From assembly GCA_903813345.2 (NCBI GenBank), contig CAIIXF020000006.1, forward strand, positions 7,862,989 through 7,926,988: a stretch of DNA of 64,000 nucleotides, in the 5' to 3' direction. Origin of the DNA: Owenia fusiformis. Lineage: Eukaryota; Annelida; Polychaeta; Sabellida; Oweniidae. The notes under the pieces were generated by a model that was given only the letters and a program-made list of their open reading frames with translations, had not been told where the DNA came from and ran no database searches. A program made the translations under genes and the position numbers. Shown piece after piece: positions 23,669-52,361 of the stretch; the first letter of the stretch is position 1; every line of letters begins with the position of its first letter.

Positions 23669-24153
23669 TTTGTTCATTTAGTCAGAAATGTCATGATTTT
23701 CATGTAGAAACACCTGATACTTGGGAATATTATATCATAACTATGTCATCCAAGAATATCAAGCATACTATGCTTCTATAGGCAGGTATTATTGTAACTC
23801 ACTGACATTAGTAAATGTTCACTTTGAAGCAAAATGACAAAAGTAAATGGTCACATTAGTGCACTGCCATAAGTAAATGGTCACATTATAGTGAACTTTT
23901 TTTTTTTTTTTAAATTTATTTCTATCATTCATTAGCATACAAATCAATATTTCAAAATGAAATATTTCAAAAACTTTAAATACATTTTCTCAATCAACAA
24001 TGTTTCTAACATATTTTTCATATTCAAACATTACAGATATATTTTTTCTCTCATTCTTTGAAAACTTAAAGTCATGTATAGTTTTCTTTATTACAAGTGA
24101 CTTGTATAATAAATTTTAATCTAATATTCCCATCCCTATTTTTTCAGGTGACA

Positions 24154-25170
24154 GGTCATCTCAACCCCAAGTCATCTCAACCCAGTCCAACTCAACCCCA
24201 AGTCAACTCAACCCCAAGTCAAGTCAACCTCAGTAAAACTCAACCCCAAGTCAACTCAACCCTGTAAAACTCAACCCCAGTAAAACTCAACCCTATTCAT
24301 TTGTGCAATGTCTAATTAAATTTTTTATGATGAATAATTTAAGTCATTCATTTCTGAAAATCTAGCATTTTGCATGATACTTTGAATAGAAAGTTGTAAA
24401 AGTATTAAAAAAACAGTTGAGCTCAAGGATAATTCAACAAGTTGTCACTATTATTTAATTTAAGACATCTTTTGAAATCAAATTTTAGATAATTTAGAAA
24501 TAATTAACAATGTAATATAATTTTTTATTTATATTAACAAGCATTAATAAAATCATTAACATTTACTAATTAATAGACTGAAAGCATATATGCGTGGCCA
24601 GGAGGGGTGCGCACACACCCTTGAACCAATTTTGAAGGAAGTTGCATGATTTTTTGTCAAAACATCTTTTTTGGCTCGCTTATGCCACGATCGGAACTCC
24701 CTGACTGAAAACCTGATTTTTTGGGCGATCACATCCCTCCTAACTGAAAGCTGGCTATGCCCCTGGAAGGGAAGCAATGGTCATGTTCCAGTTTTCCAAA
24801 TAATCACGAGTGTCAACCTCATAGGGATTACAACAAAACAAATGTATTAGCAAGATTAATAAAATGCCCCATATTTTAATCCTATTAGTATCATGTTGAC
24901 ATTTGGAGATAAACTCATTATTATAATCTAAAAAGGCAGTGGTCTAAGAATGAAAATCACAAATTGAATAATCAGAATTATTTTTATGAAATAAACTTTC
25001 TTATAAGTTTATCAATATATAGAAATATAGGGGTTGAGTTTTACTGGGGTTGAGTTTTACAGGGTTGAGATGACTAGGGGTTGAGTTTTACTGGGGTTGA
25101 TTTGACTTGGGGTTGAGTTGACTTGGGGTTGAGTTTTACTGGGTTGAGATGACTTGGGGTTGAGATGACC
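24154..25170. mobile_element. Element with tandem-repeat terminal inverted repeats
   Basis: Arms 24154-24295 and 25028-25170 are near-identical inverted copies of about 142 bp, each built of short repeats around CAACCCCAAGTCAACT and CAACCCCAGTAAAACT. The outer end is GGTCATCTCAACCCCAAGTC. The interior is AT-rich and includes a smaller block (about 24590-24770, GGCCAGGAGGGG to CCCCTGG). No coding sequence. Inserted in the LINE. Confidence 0.8.
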
Positions 25171-26542
25171 AGGAAGCTTTTTTCATAATCATTCAAAGCT
25201 ATATCTTTCCAAATATTTTTAATTGCATTACAATGTATAAAAAAGTGTTCAATATTATCAACTTCGTTACATAGTTTACATAAATCAGATTGTTCTATGT
25301 TATATTTTTTTAATAAACCACCATGTGTAAATATACCATGGACAATTTTCCATTGGATACTTAAAAGACCAGTGTCTGACGTACATTTAAATAGCTGATT
25401 CCAAATGTCTGAACCAATAGTCAAACCATTAAATTGTACATCACACTGCCTTTCTTTTACAAGCTTATTCCTGGTTTTCTGTGATGTTAATTTTTCAATT
25501 TCTATCCCTCGAAATACTAGTGTTTCACTGGGTTTTATATTACCATACATATGAATTTTCTCTTGATTTAAACAAGCTCTTAAAATGTTATATTGCATTA
25601 AAGTTTCAGCATTTTTTCCTATTAATTCAGAAATTACCTCATATGGTTTTAAGTGTCCATTCACAACAACATCTGATATGTAGATTAAACCCTTTTCTAT
25701 CCACTTGTGAAAGTACAAGGGATATCTACTTAATACAATATTTCTGTTATTCCATATTATAGATTCATCTGTATAATTGCTATTCTCAAGCCATGTAAAT
25801 AATAACTTTTTATAGAAAATGCTCAAATGAGCGATACCTTTCAACTGATCAGCACTTATATTGCTGTTGAGAACACTAAACTTTTTACCTAATTTTCCAT
25901 ACATATACTCTGGTATAGCTCTCCAGTGGCCATCGCCATCCTCTGTTAATCTTTTAATCCATTGAATCATGTATGCAATTTGTAAGTCTTTACAGTTAAT
26001 CATTTTTAAACCACCACAATCATAGCCTTGTACTAAAATATCTCTTTTTACTTTATCAGGCACCTTTTTAAGGTCTTCCTCTTTGAATTTTCCTTTTGCC
26101 CATATGAACTTGAACATCATGGTGTTAATTCTATTTAACAATTTATCTGGTAAAATAAATAATTGCATTAAATACGAAAATTGAGATAGCAAAAGTGATT
26201 TAACAATGACAATTTTACCCATAACAGATAAACTTCTGCCATTCCATGATTTCATGATATTTTCACACTTGATAAATTTTGGTTCAAAATTAACATTATT
26301 TTCAACAACACTTGTTGAACTAAAGGTAATTCCTAAAATCTGTATACAATTTTCTGGATATATTTTCCATTTAATTTCACCAGGATTGTCCTTTTGATTT
26401 TTCCACTTACCTAGCCACAAAGCTTCGGTCTTTTTAACATTTAATTTTAAACTGGACACATCATAAAAAGCTTTAAAAACATGTATTGTATTATGAAAAG
26501 ATTGATCATCATGTAAAAATAAAGAGGTATCATCTGCAAATT
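25171..26542 (-). pseudogene. LINE reverse transcriptase, main remnant
   Basis: A long open frame contains FADDTSLFLHDD (catalytic box), SSLKLNVKKTEALWLGKW, ILGITFSS, the GRSLSVMGKIVIVKSLLL block typical of the L1/Tx1 post-RT region, and a C-terminal CKLCNEVDNIEHFFIHC zinc-knuckle-like motif. The frame is entered at its N-side by a transposon at 26543 and runs at its C-side into the repeat TIR of another element, which replaces the native end. Confidence 0.85.
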
Positions 26543-27406
26543 CTCCTTTTCGCAGTTCGCTCTTTGAATCAGAACGTTCGCAAATATGCACTGAAAAAGC
26601 ACTCAAAAAGGACAAAATTTGATTGGTCAATATTTTCCCACTATGCATTTCGCGTAGCTATTTGCGTGACACGAAAGTGCTAAATCAAACTAATTACTCA
26701 ATTTTGTTTTTACACCCGCACGCTAAATAAAACAATGACACCATCGTAAGTATTCTTCTTTGTCATTGCTTTAATGGTCAGTATACAGAGTTTAATCAAT
26801 AAAAGATTGTACAATGAACAACAAAATTCGGGAACGAGTACTATACATTTGCTTTCGGACCACTGAACAGATTGACCTAGATAATAGCGACGCGTCTTCT
26901 TTGGTCTACTGCTCAGTTGTTTGTGGGTTTTCAACGTAACTCTATAATGTAATTTGAAGATGAATACTTTTATTCAGTTGTTGCATCGATGTCGCAGTTT
27001 GTAGTGCGGTAAGATTGGCATGAAAGTATTAAAAGTCGAATGGAATTGTTTTTTCCAATATGGCGACTAGTCTACTGATCACGTGACCTTCTCTTTCGGA
27101 ATATTTTCTCACTTTTCAATCATCGTTTTCACCACGCTATGAATTAATACAATGAAAAAAATAGCTGTTATATTAAGATTAATGAGAGATCAATCGTTTC
27201 TAATAATTTTTTCTGTACTCTCGTACGGGAATATGAACGAATATATCGTTTGAAAAATAGGTGTGAAAATCCCCATGTTAAACCTATGAGGGAAAATAAG
27301 GAAGTATAAATTTGTTCCTCCGCGAACTGCATCATGGGAAATATTTTGCCCTTATAAGGAAAGATTTTCGCGTCTTCTCTTTTGAAGAGGGAACAACGAT
27401 TTCGAT
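26543..27406. mobile_element. 864-bp element inserted in LINE RT (full copy)
   Basis: AATT flanks both sides (26539-26542, 27407-27410). Degenerate inverted ends contain CAGTTCGCTCTTTGAATC on the left and, inverted, GAAGAGGGAACAA on the right, with a further inverted pair around ATTTTCCCAC(T)ATGCATTTCGCG. A shorter copy lies at 53931-54393. Confidence 0.75.
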
Positions 27407-27410
27407 AATT

Positions 27411-27567
27411 GCAGTATCTTTGTTTGATCGGCACACCCTTGAATTTTAATACCTTTTATGTTTTTTTCTTGTCGAACCTTACAAGACAGTAGTTCACAAG
27501 CTATTATAAATGTCAGTGGAGATAATGGGCAGCCCTGCCGAATGCCACGGTGCAGATTAATTAATTA
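27411..27567 (-). pseudogene. LINE reverse transcriptase, upstream fragment
   Basis: On the minus strand it reads [20 protein letters not shown] and then NIKGIKIQG, the RT block immediately before the FADD box. It is separated from the rest of the frame by the 864-bp insertion. Confidence 0.8.
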
Positions 27568-28479
27568 ATTATAGTGAACTAATATAAGTAAATCATCACA
27601 TTGCACCTAAGTAAAGGTTAAAAGGATAACTAGCATAGGTAAATGGTCAGATTATTGCCTACTGACAAACAAATGGTCATATTTTAGCGAAGTGACAGAA
27701 GTAAATGGTCATTTTAAAGAGCACTTACCTAAATATAGCAGAGTAAATTGTTACAATAATATGGTAATTTGACATAAGTATATCATAACATAAGTAAATT
27801 AGTAAATTGTCACATTGTAGCAAATGCCACAAGTTAATGGTCACATTGTAGCAAATGCCACAAGTTAATGGTCACATTGTAGCAAATGCCACAAGTTAAT
27901 GGTCACATTGTAGCAATATAACATGAGTTATTGCTTATCATAGTGAACTGAAATAAGTAAACTATCACATTGTAACTCACTGGCATTAGTAAATGATTAC
28001 ATAACAGCAAAATGACATGGTACAAAGACATAGATAATTGGTCACATTGTAGTGAAATGACACAAGTACATGATCATATTGTAGTGAAATGACACAAGTA
28101 AATGGTCATAATATAGTGCAATGACACAAGTAAATGGTCATAATATAGTGCAATGACACAAGTAAATGGTCATAATATAGTGCAATGACACAAGTAAATA
28201 GTCATATTATAGTGAAATGACACAAGTAAATGGTCATATTGTAGTGACATGACACAAGTAAATGGTCATATTGTAGTGAAATGACACAAGTAAATGGTCA
28301 CATTGTAGTGAAATGACACAAGTAAATGGTCATATTGTAGTGAAATGACACAAGTAAATGGTCATATTGTAGTGCAATGACACAAGTAAATAGTCATATC
28401 ACAGTGTACTGCAATAAGTACATGGTATTATTATAGTGTACTGACATAGATAATTTGTTACATTATCATGAAATGTGCA

Positions 28480-29330
28480 ATGACATAGGTAAATGGTCAC
28501 ATTATTGTCCAATGACACATATAAATGGTCATATCATAGTGTACTGATAAGTACATTGTCATATAATAGTGCAATGACAAAGGTAAATGGTCACATTGTT
28601 GTCCAATGACACGTATAAATGGTCATATAATAGTGTACTGATGTAAGTACATGGTCATATAATAGTGCAATGACAAGGATAAATGGTCACATTATTGTCC
28701 AATAACACATATAAATGGTCATGTCATAGTGTTCTGATAAGTACATGGTCATATAATAGTGCAATGACATAGGTAAATGGTCACATTATTGTCTAATGAC
28801 ACATATAAATGGTCATATAATAGTGTACTGATGTAAGTACATGGTCATATAATAGTGCAATGACAAGGGTAAATGGTCACATTATTGTCCAATGACACAT
28901 ATAAATGGTCATATCATAGTGTACTGATAAGTACATGGTCATATAATAGTGCAATGACATAGGTAAATGGTCACATTATTGTCCAATGACACATATAAAT
29001 GGTCATATCATAGTGTACTGATAAGTACATAGTCATATAATAGTGCAATGACAAAGGTAAATGGTCACATTGTTGTCCAATGACACATATAAATGGTCAT
29101 ATAATAGTGTACTGATGTAAGTACATGGTCATATAATAGTGCAATGACAAGGGTAAATGGTCACATTATTGTCCAATGACACATATAAATGGTAATTTAA
29201 TAGTGTACTGATGTAAGTACATGGTCATATAATAGTGCAATGACAAGGGTAAATGGTCACATTATTGTCCAATGACACATATAAATGGTCATATAATAGT
29301 GTACTGATGTAAGTACATGGTCATATTGTA
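28480..29330. repeat. Higher-order repeat domain of the minisatellite
   Basis: Here three diverged units (GGTCATATCATAGTGTACTG, GGTCATATAATAGTGCAATG, GGTCACATTATTGTCCAATG types) repeat as a 94-96-bp block about nine times. The 2-bp length difference comes from GATAAG versus GATGTAAG in the first unit. Confidence 0.8.
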
Positions 29331-29641
29331 GTGAAATGACACAAGTAAATGGTCATATTCTGGTGCACTAACTAGGGTAAATTGTCAAATTATCGTAGCA
29401 TGGCACAAGTAAATGGTCACTCATAATGCACTGATATAAGTAAATTGTCACATTATCCTACAATGACACATACAAATAATGGTAGTGCACTGACATAAGT
29501 ATATGGTCACATTCTTGAAGTGAAATGATATAAGTAGATGGTCATATTGTAGTAAAATGACACAAGTAAATGGTCATATTCTGGTGCACTAACTAGGGTA
29601 AATTGTCACATTATCGTAGCATGACACAAGTAAATTGTCAA

Positions 29642-31145
29642 CAGGGCCGTCAGATGGGGGGGTGCGATGGGTGCGACCGCACCCCCCTTTGTTACCCCCC
29701 AAAATAAATTTGAAAAAAAAAATTGAAAATAATTTTTTTTTTTGAAAAATATTTTTTTTTGTAATTTTTTTTCATTGACTTATACACTTTGAAAGTACAC
29801 AGAAAGCACCAAATAGCATCTTAAAAGTGTAAAACTTTCTAGGTGTATTGGCCACCCCTCACACACCCCACAAAACAATGGAAAAGTTCTAAATTTATTT
29901 TAGTGTTTTCTCTCAGACACTTTTAAAGTGCCCAGACATCATCAAAACAAAACAATGAAAAAGTTCTGAATTTGTTTTATGTATTGTCTCAGACACTTTT
30001 AAATTGCCCCGACATCATAAAATAGCTCCTTGATAAAGTTAATGATTCTGGAAGACTAACACTTACTCGCCCTCTGGCATCCCCACTCCACCTCCCCCTC
30101 TGGCAGCCCCCCCCCCTTAACACCCCCCCCCACAAAAAAAAATTGAGATTTTTCAAATTTTTTTATTGACTCATACATTTTGAAAGTGCCCAGCATAGCA
30201 CCAAATAGCATCTTATTATTGTATAAAATTTTCTTGGAAAATATGCGCTTTTTGTGCCCAAACTTTATCGAATAGCACCTTGATGTCGTAAATTTTGATA
30301 TGGGGGACAAACACTTGCTCCCCCTCTGGCACCCCAGCCCCACCTCCCCCTCTGGCACCCCCCCCCCTTTGACACCTCCAAAATTTGAAAAAAATTGTGA
30401 TTGTTTTTCAATGTTTTTATTGACTTATACCTTTAAAAGTGCCCAGAAGCACCAAATATCATCTTTAAATTGTAAAACTTTCATGGAGAGTTAGCCACCC
30501 CTCACATTCCCCACAAAACAAAATAAAATATTCTGAATTTCATGTATTGTCTCAGACATTTTTTAAGTGCCCAGACATCATCAAATAACACCTTGATATG
30601 GTCAATGTTTCTGGGGGACAACCCCTTGCTCCCCTACTGGCACCCCACCCCACTTCACCCTCTCATCCTCTTTGACACCCCCAAAAGAATTTGAAAAAAA
30701 TTCACATTTTTCTTATTGACTCATAACGCACAGGCGTACCAGATGGTTGCAAATTCGCTCCAAATACAACCAAATTTCAAAATTTTCCAGGGGGAGAACC
30801 CCCAGACCCCCCTGAATGTTCGGTTTTTTATTCTCTCAACTCTTATTCTTGTGGTGGTGGCGTACTACTTAGAAACTTACACTTTGAAAGTGCCCAGAAA
30901 GCACCAAATAGCATCTCAAAACTGTAAAATTTTCTAGGGGGAGTGGACTCCTCCTCACACCCCCCACAAAACAATTGGAACGTTTGGAAGTTGCATTTCT
31001 TAATTCCAAACCAATATAGGGAGTAACTGCCCCCCCCCTCTGTCTTACGCGATTTGATTTACGCGGCAAAAAATTGACAATTTATATTCTCTTTAGTAAG
31101 CTAAAAACCGCACCCCCCTTGGAGAAAAGTGTCTTACGGGCCTGG
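29642..31145. mobile_element. C-rich composite element inserted in the minisatellite
   Basis: TCAA at 29638-29641 and 31146-31149 flanks ends CAGGGCCGTCAGATGGGG and an inverted TTACGGGCCTGG. Inside are irregular repeats around GTGCCCAGAAAGCACCAAAT (about 29800, 30180, 30440, 30890) separated by poly-C tracts such as CACCCCCCCC. The 30727-30870 part is shared with 50740-50885. No coding sequence. Confidence 0.65.
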
Positions 31146-31164
31146 TCAATCATATTTGTATTAT

Positions 31165-31561
31165 ACACAGGCAAATTATATCAAGCTTGAATGAGGCTCG
31201 AAAATTACAAATAATTATGGGCTATAATGGACTATAATCAAAATGTAATTTTAATGTTCTCTATATTTTATTTCATTGATCACAAAAAGTTAATCAAAAA
31301 TAACGAAGTTTTACGTGCCTTCTTACGAGCCTCGTACAGGCAAGTACATGGACCGAAAATTAACAGCAGTTAAGGGCCTCGTAATGCATAAATGGGTCGG
31401 AAAGTACGGGTTCTAACAGCCTTGTAATCACAAGTTGTTACAAGGCTTGGAAATTATGAGCAGTTATGGGGCTCGTTACGAGGCCCATACACAGTTGTAC
31501 AAAGCCCATTGAGGGAACGGGGCTTGTACAACCTGGTAGGGCCCTCATGTAATTTGCCTGT
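31165..31561. mobile_element. TA-flanked inverted-repeat element in the minisatellite
   Basis: Left end CACAGGCAAATTAT and right end ATGTAATTTGCCTGTG, with TA at both borders. The interior carries repeated (T/G)TACGAGGC(T/C)C-like words in both orientations. Removing it rejoins satellite sequence (ATTGTATTATAGTGCACTG). Confidence 0.65.
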
Positions 31562-32005
31562 GTAGTGCACTGGCACAAGTTAATGGTCATATTGTAGTGA
31601 ACTGACACAAGTAAATGGTCATATTGTAGTGAAATGACACAAGTAAATGGTCATATTGTTGTGAAATGACACAAGTAAATGGTCATATTGTAGTGAAATG
31701 ACACAAGTAAATGGTTATATTGTAGTGAAATGACACAAGTAAATGGTCATATTGTAGTGAAATGACACAAGTAAATGGTCATATTGTAGTGAAATGACAC
31801 AAGTAAATGGTCATATTGTTGTGAAATGACACAAGTAAATGGTCATATTGTAGTGAAATGACACAAGTAAATGGTCATATTGTAGTGAAATGACACAAGT
31901 AAATGGTCATATTATAGTGAAATGACACAAGTAAATGGTCATATTGTAGTGAAATGACACAAGTAAATGGTCATATTGTTGTGAAATGACACAAGTAAAT
32001 GGTCA
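31562..32005. repeat. Homogeneous 32-bp minisatellite block
   Basis: About 14 units that differ at only a few positions (GTTGTG versus GTAGTG, ATTATAG versus ATTGTAG), far more uniform than the 27.6-29.6 kb block. It ends abruptly at about 32005. Confidence 0.85.
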
Positions 32006-32599
32006 AATTAATCAATTTCAATGTTGTTCAAAAATATGTGCTGTGCCACCAGCAGGAAGCACTAGCACCAAGTGACCATATCTAATTAAGATTCCTTGCG
32101 TATGAGATAATTATATATATAACTATTGTGATGACAGCAAAAATTCAGAGCAGGTATGTCAATCAATCCTACATATAGCAAATCTAATTAGCTCTTGATG
32201 AGAAATGTGGGTAAATATATTTTGATGTGTACAGGATATAGCTTTCAGATAAATTTAGCAGTATAATAAAATATCAAACCTTGTATGAAATTATAAAATA
32301 TGTAAATGTATGTCTGGCATAATAAATTATTGTGATTTGATGTAGAAAGTAAATTATTCTTCATTGTATATTGTAATATGATATCCAATAAACAACTCAA
32401 TTAAAACATCTCATGATTCACATCAAAATACGAATCATGACATAATACATCATGCTCGAACAGGATCAGGGTAAGTAAAGGCTTATATTAATTAAGATTC
32501 TACAAAAGATCAAACTAAAGCTCAGATTTCATCAGTCTACTTTAATCATCTAAACAAGGCATTAACATGACAAAATGTCACCACCTAAAACAATTTGGT

Positions 32600-33860
32600 C
32601 AATTTAAAGCAAGTTGGAAAATACCTTTTGACCTTGAGAAGGTCATTGAAGGTCAAAGGTCAAATCTAAAGTCAGATTTGAACTTCTGAGAACTTGTAAA
32701 GTCAAATTTGAACTTTTGAAAAGATGTAGATGATTTTGAAAAAAAAATTTGGTCAATTTGAAGCAAGTTGAAAACAGACCTTTTTGACCTTTTTTGACCT
32801 TGAGAAGGTCATTAAAGGTCAAATGTCAAATCTAAAGTCAGAATTGAATTTCTGAGAACATGTAGATGATTTTGAAAAAAAAATTAGTCAATTTGAAGCA
32901 AGTTGAAAAAGACCTTTTTGACCTTTTTTAACCTTGAGAAGGTCATTGAAGGTCAAATGTCAAATCTAAAGTCATATTTGAATTTCTGAGAACATGTAGA
33001 TGATTCTGAAAAAAAATTTTAGTCAATTTGAAGCAAGATGAAAAAATACCTTTTTGACCCTTTTTGACATTGAGAAGGTCAAATGTCAAATCTAAAGTCA
33101 GATTTGAATTTCTGAAAACATGTAGATGATTTTGAAAAAAGAATTTAGTCAATTTGAAGCAAGTTGAAAAAAGACCTTTTTGACCTTTTTTGACTTTGAG
33201 AAGGTCATTGAAGGTCAAATGTCAAATCTAAAGTCAGATTTGAATTTCTGAGAACATGTTGATGATTTTGAAAAAAAAATTTAGTCAATTTGAAGCAAGT
33301 TGAAAAAAGACCTTTTTGACCTTTTTTGACTTTGAGAAGGTCATTAAAGGTCAAATGCCAAATCTAAAGTCAGATTTGAATTTCTGAGAACACGTAGATG
33401 ATTTTGAAAATTTTTTTTAGTCAATTTGAAGCAAGTTGAAAACAGACCTTTTTGACCTTTTTTGACCTTGAGAAGGTCAAATGTCAAATCTTAAGTCAGA
33501 TTTGAATTTCTGAGAACACGTAGATGATTTTGAAAAAAAAATTTAGTCAATTTGAAGCAAGTTGAAAACAGACCTTTTTGACCTTTTTTGACCTTGAGAA
33601 TGTAATTGAAGGTCAAATGTCAAATCTAAAGTCAGATTTGAAGGTCAAATGTCAAATCTAAAGTCAAATCTAAAGTCAGATTTGAATTTCTGAGAACATG
33701 TAGATGATTTTGAAAAAAAATTTAGTCAATGTGAAGCAAGTTGAAAAAAGACCTTTTTGACCTTGAGAAGGTCATTGAAGGTCAAATGTCAAATCTAAAG
33801 TCAGATTTGATTTTCTGAGAACATGTAGATGATTTAGAAAAAAATTGAAGTCAGTCTAAA
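32600..33860. repeat. Tandem array of 125-140-bp units rich in AGGTCA half-sites
   Basis: About nine units share GAGAAGGTCATTGAAGGTCA, GTCAAATCTAAAGTCAGATT, CTGAGAACATGTAGATGATT and CAATTTGAAGCAAGTTGAAA, then ACCTTTTTGACCTTTTTTGA. Length varies by deletion of the ATTGAAGGTC part. The first unit has a perfect direct repeat AGGTCAAAGGTCA at about 32654. Antisense open frames inside are by-products. Confidence 0.85.
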
Positions 33861-33894
33861 CAGTATTTGTTAAGTTATAGGAAGTTGTAAGAAA

Positions 33895-34021
33895 TTGTTA
33901 CAGACGCCGGACGCCAACCTCCAACCACCAACCGCCAACCACCAACCGCCAACCACCAACCGCCGTCGCAAAAAAACGGAGACCATAACAATATGTCACC
34001 ACTTTTGGTGGTGACATAACT
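33895..34021. repeat. Terminal module of a dispersed element
   Basis: CCAACCACCAACCGCC repeats are followed by GAGACCATAACAATATGTCACCACTTTTGGTGGTGACATA, which contains a small perfect hairpin (GTCACCAC/GTGGTGAC). Related ends occur near 7190, 35195 and 37318. It closes the 32.6-33.9 kb array. Confidence 0.6.
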
Positions 34022-35240
34022 AGAGAAACAGCAACTCCTACGAGTAGCTAATCCCACTAAACTAAACATATTTCATCAAATCACTCATTATTTTAAAAAT
34101 AATATCCATTGAAGTAACAAGGAAGATAGAAGTAACAAGAAAATATGAAGAAAATGTGCAAAGAGGTATTTGAGTAATCGAAGATAACATTTTTCATGAA
34201 AATTGTGGTCCCTTACATTGAAAAGGCCTTCTGAAGCAGAGCTCTTTTGTCCAAAACATATTAGCCAATAAAATTTTGACCGAATTCTCTTCCTGGTATT
34301 TATCTAAGTTATCATAAACTACATTTTTTCATCAAAATGGTGGCCATTTTGAGTGGCTATCTTGTTTTTTATGTTGAAAATTCCCTCTTGAGCAGAAGTA
34401 TACCAAAGAACCTAATGACTTCCCTATATCCCGTCCAAACTTCGTTTGTTGGTACATTTAACACTTCAAGCTCAGAAACCACAATGGACAATCCCCTAAT
34501 AACAGCAAAATAACATTTGAGAAACAATGAAGAAATCCACAAAACAACAATGGCACGAATCAAAAAATGACACAATATTTGCAATAGACATTAATTTAAT
34601 TGCTTTCATTTGAGTTTCATACTTCAGAAAAATTAATACTTAATGACCCATTGTTACATGACTCTTGTGTGTGAAATATATATTTTTGGATTCACCACCA
34701 AAACAGAAATATCCATTTTGTAACTTTGGTTGGAAATGAAAAACTTAAGTTTTCACAATCTGCAATTTTCAAATAAGTGACTTGAAAAATTATTTTTGTT
34801 GTGTGAAAGTACTGATATACATATTGTACATCTTTCTAGGAAATATAAAGAAAAACTGTACACTAGAATTTTGATGGATAGATGGATTGATTGATGAATA
34901 GACTGACAGACAGATGCACAGAATGAGGGCTTCAGTATATCCATATTGAATTTTGTTTGTTAGGATGATGATTATTCTTATAAATGCCATCTACAGTGCT
35001 GGGCAATATCTCACATATATTCAAAATTATGATGGATTTACTAAAATGGACTGGAAACTCATATTTGTCAGGCCAAAATAAGCAAATGCACATATATAAG
35101 GTATCATTGAACAAATCCTACTCTTTCATACTTAATCCTGTTACAGTGTTTGTTGACCATATTGCCGCTCACGAAAGACTAGAGGCTATAACAATATGTC
35201 AGCACTTCTCAATGGTGGCACAAAAATGTTTTGAAGAATA
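34022..35240. repeat. Dispersed repeat, copy 2
   Basis: It begins CAGCAACTCCTACGAGTAGC like copy 1 at 8085 and contains GGTGGCCATTTTGA and a GGATAGATGGATTGATTGAT run followed by GAGGGCTTCAGTATATCC. It ends near CTATAACAATATGTCAGCAC. It lies directly 3' of the last SKIC2 exon seen. Confidence 0.55.
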
Positions 35241-35315
35241 GGTTCTTATTTCATTCAACAAGTTTCTAGTATATATTAGTACATTCACAGTTATCTAAAA
35301 TAAAAAAAGAATTAC

Positions 35316-51870
<16,555 letters not shown>

Positions 51871-52045
51871 TGACACGCGCACACGACCATCGGCAAACTC
51901 TGCACGTGCCTTGAGCCAGGCAGCCAATCAGATTCAAAGCCGGTTTTTAATTCCTTTTTGAACTGTCATTCATGAAGTTGCACTGGTCACGTAACCATAC
52001 TGATAAACAAATTTAAGACCAATCAGATAAGATATGGATTTCCCC
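51871..52045 (-). promoter_or_regulatory. SKIC2 promoter region (CCAAT, E-box)
   Basis: CACGTG at 51903-51908 and CCAAT boxes at 51924-51928 and 52019-52023 lie just upstream of the putative SKIC2 5' UTR exon, in the only CpG-bearing stretch nearby. It may act in both directions, because a short plus-strand ORF begins at 52362. Confidence 0.45.
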
Positions 52046-52361
52046 AGTTTATTCAAGTTTCAGATAATTAATTTCGAAGAAAATAATTCGACCGGTCAGC
52101 ACAATCATAAAATTAGCACATGATAAAGAGTCGGAGGGCTTCTTTGTTGGTAAGTAGATCGATGAATATGTGATAAAGCTCAACATGTAAAAAAGTCCAA
52201 GGGGTCTTGTTTGTGCTTTCCTATAGCCACGTCCCTCTCTAGCGATGAATTTTGGCGTATTTCTTCCTCTTGACTTGGAATAAAAAGAAACAGAAAAATC
52301 AAAAAAAGTAAAAATGAACTTCCGGTTATACTGTACCAATTATTTCTGTTCAACTGTTTAC

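Larger units (their letters stand above)
23898..27567 (-). mobile_element. L1/Tx1-like LINE inserted in the minisatellite
   Basis: The perfect 13-bp duplication ATTATAGTGAACT at 23885-23897 and 27568-27580 flanks the insertion. On the minus strand it begins 5'-truncated near [13 protein letters not shown], continues through the RT and C-terminal region and ends in a poly-A (T-run from about 23898). It has itself been hit by two elements (24154-25170 and 26543-27406), so only about 1.8 kb is LINE. Confidence 0.9.
23820..32005. repeat. 32-bp minisatellite array, split by insertions
   Basis: The unit is about 32 bp (AGTAAATGGTCATATTGTAG then TGAAATGACACA). Array pieces lie at 23820-23897, 27568-29641 and 31562-32005. 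The last piece is the most homogeneous (about 14 near-identical units) and the middle shows higher-order structure. The gaps are a LINE (23898-27567) and two other elements (29642-31145, 31165-31561). Confidence 0.9.

Noticed and set aside
30056-30358. Gly-rich antisense ORF
   Set aside because: Arises from poly-C tracts of a mobile element.
27580-32005. CRISPR-like regular repeats
   Set aside because: Units are contiguous tandem copies without unique spacers, in a eukaryotic context and with no cas genes.
32943-33218. Antisense ORF with internal repeats
   Set aside because: Translation of the 125-140-bp tandem array. The frame is not maintained across the array.
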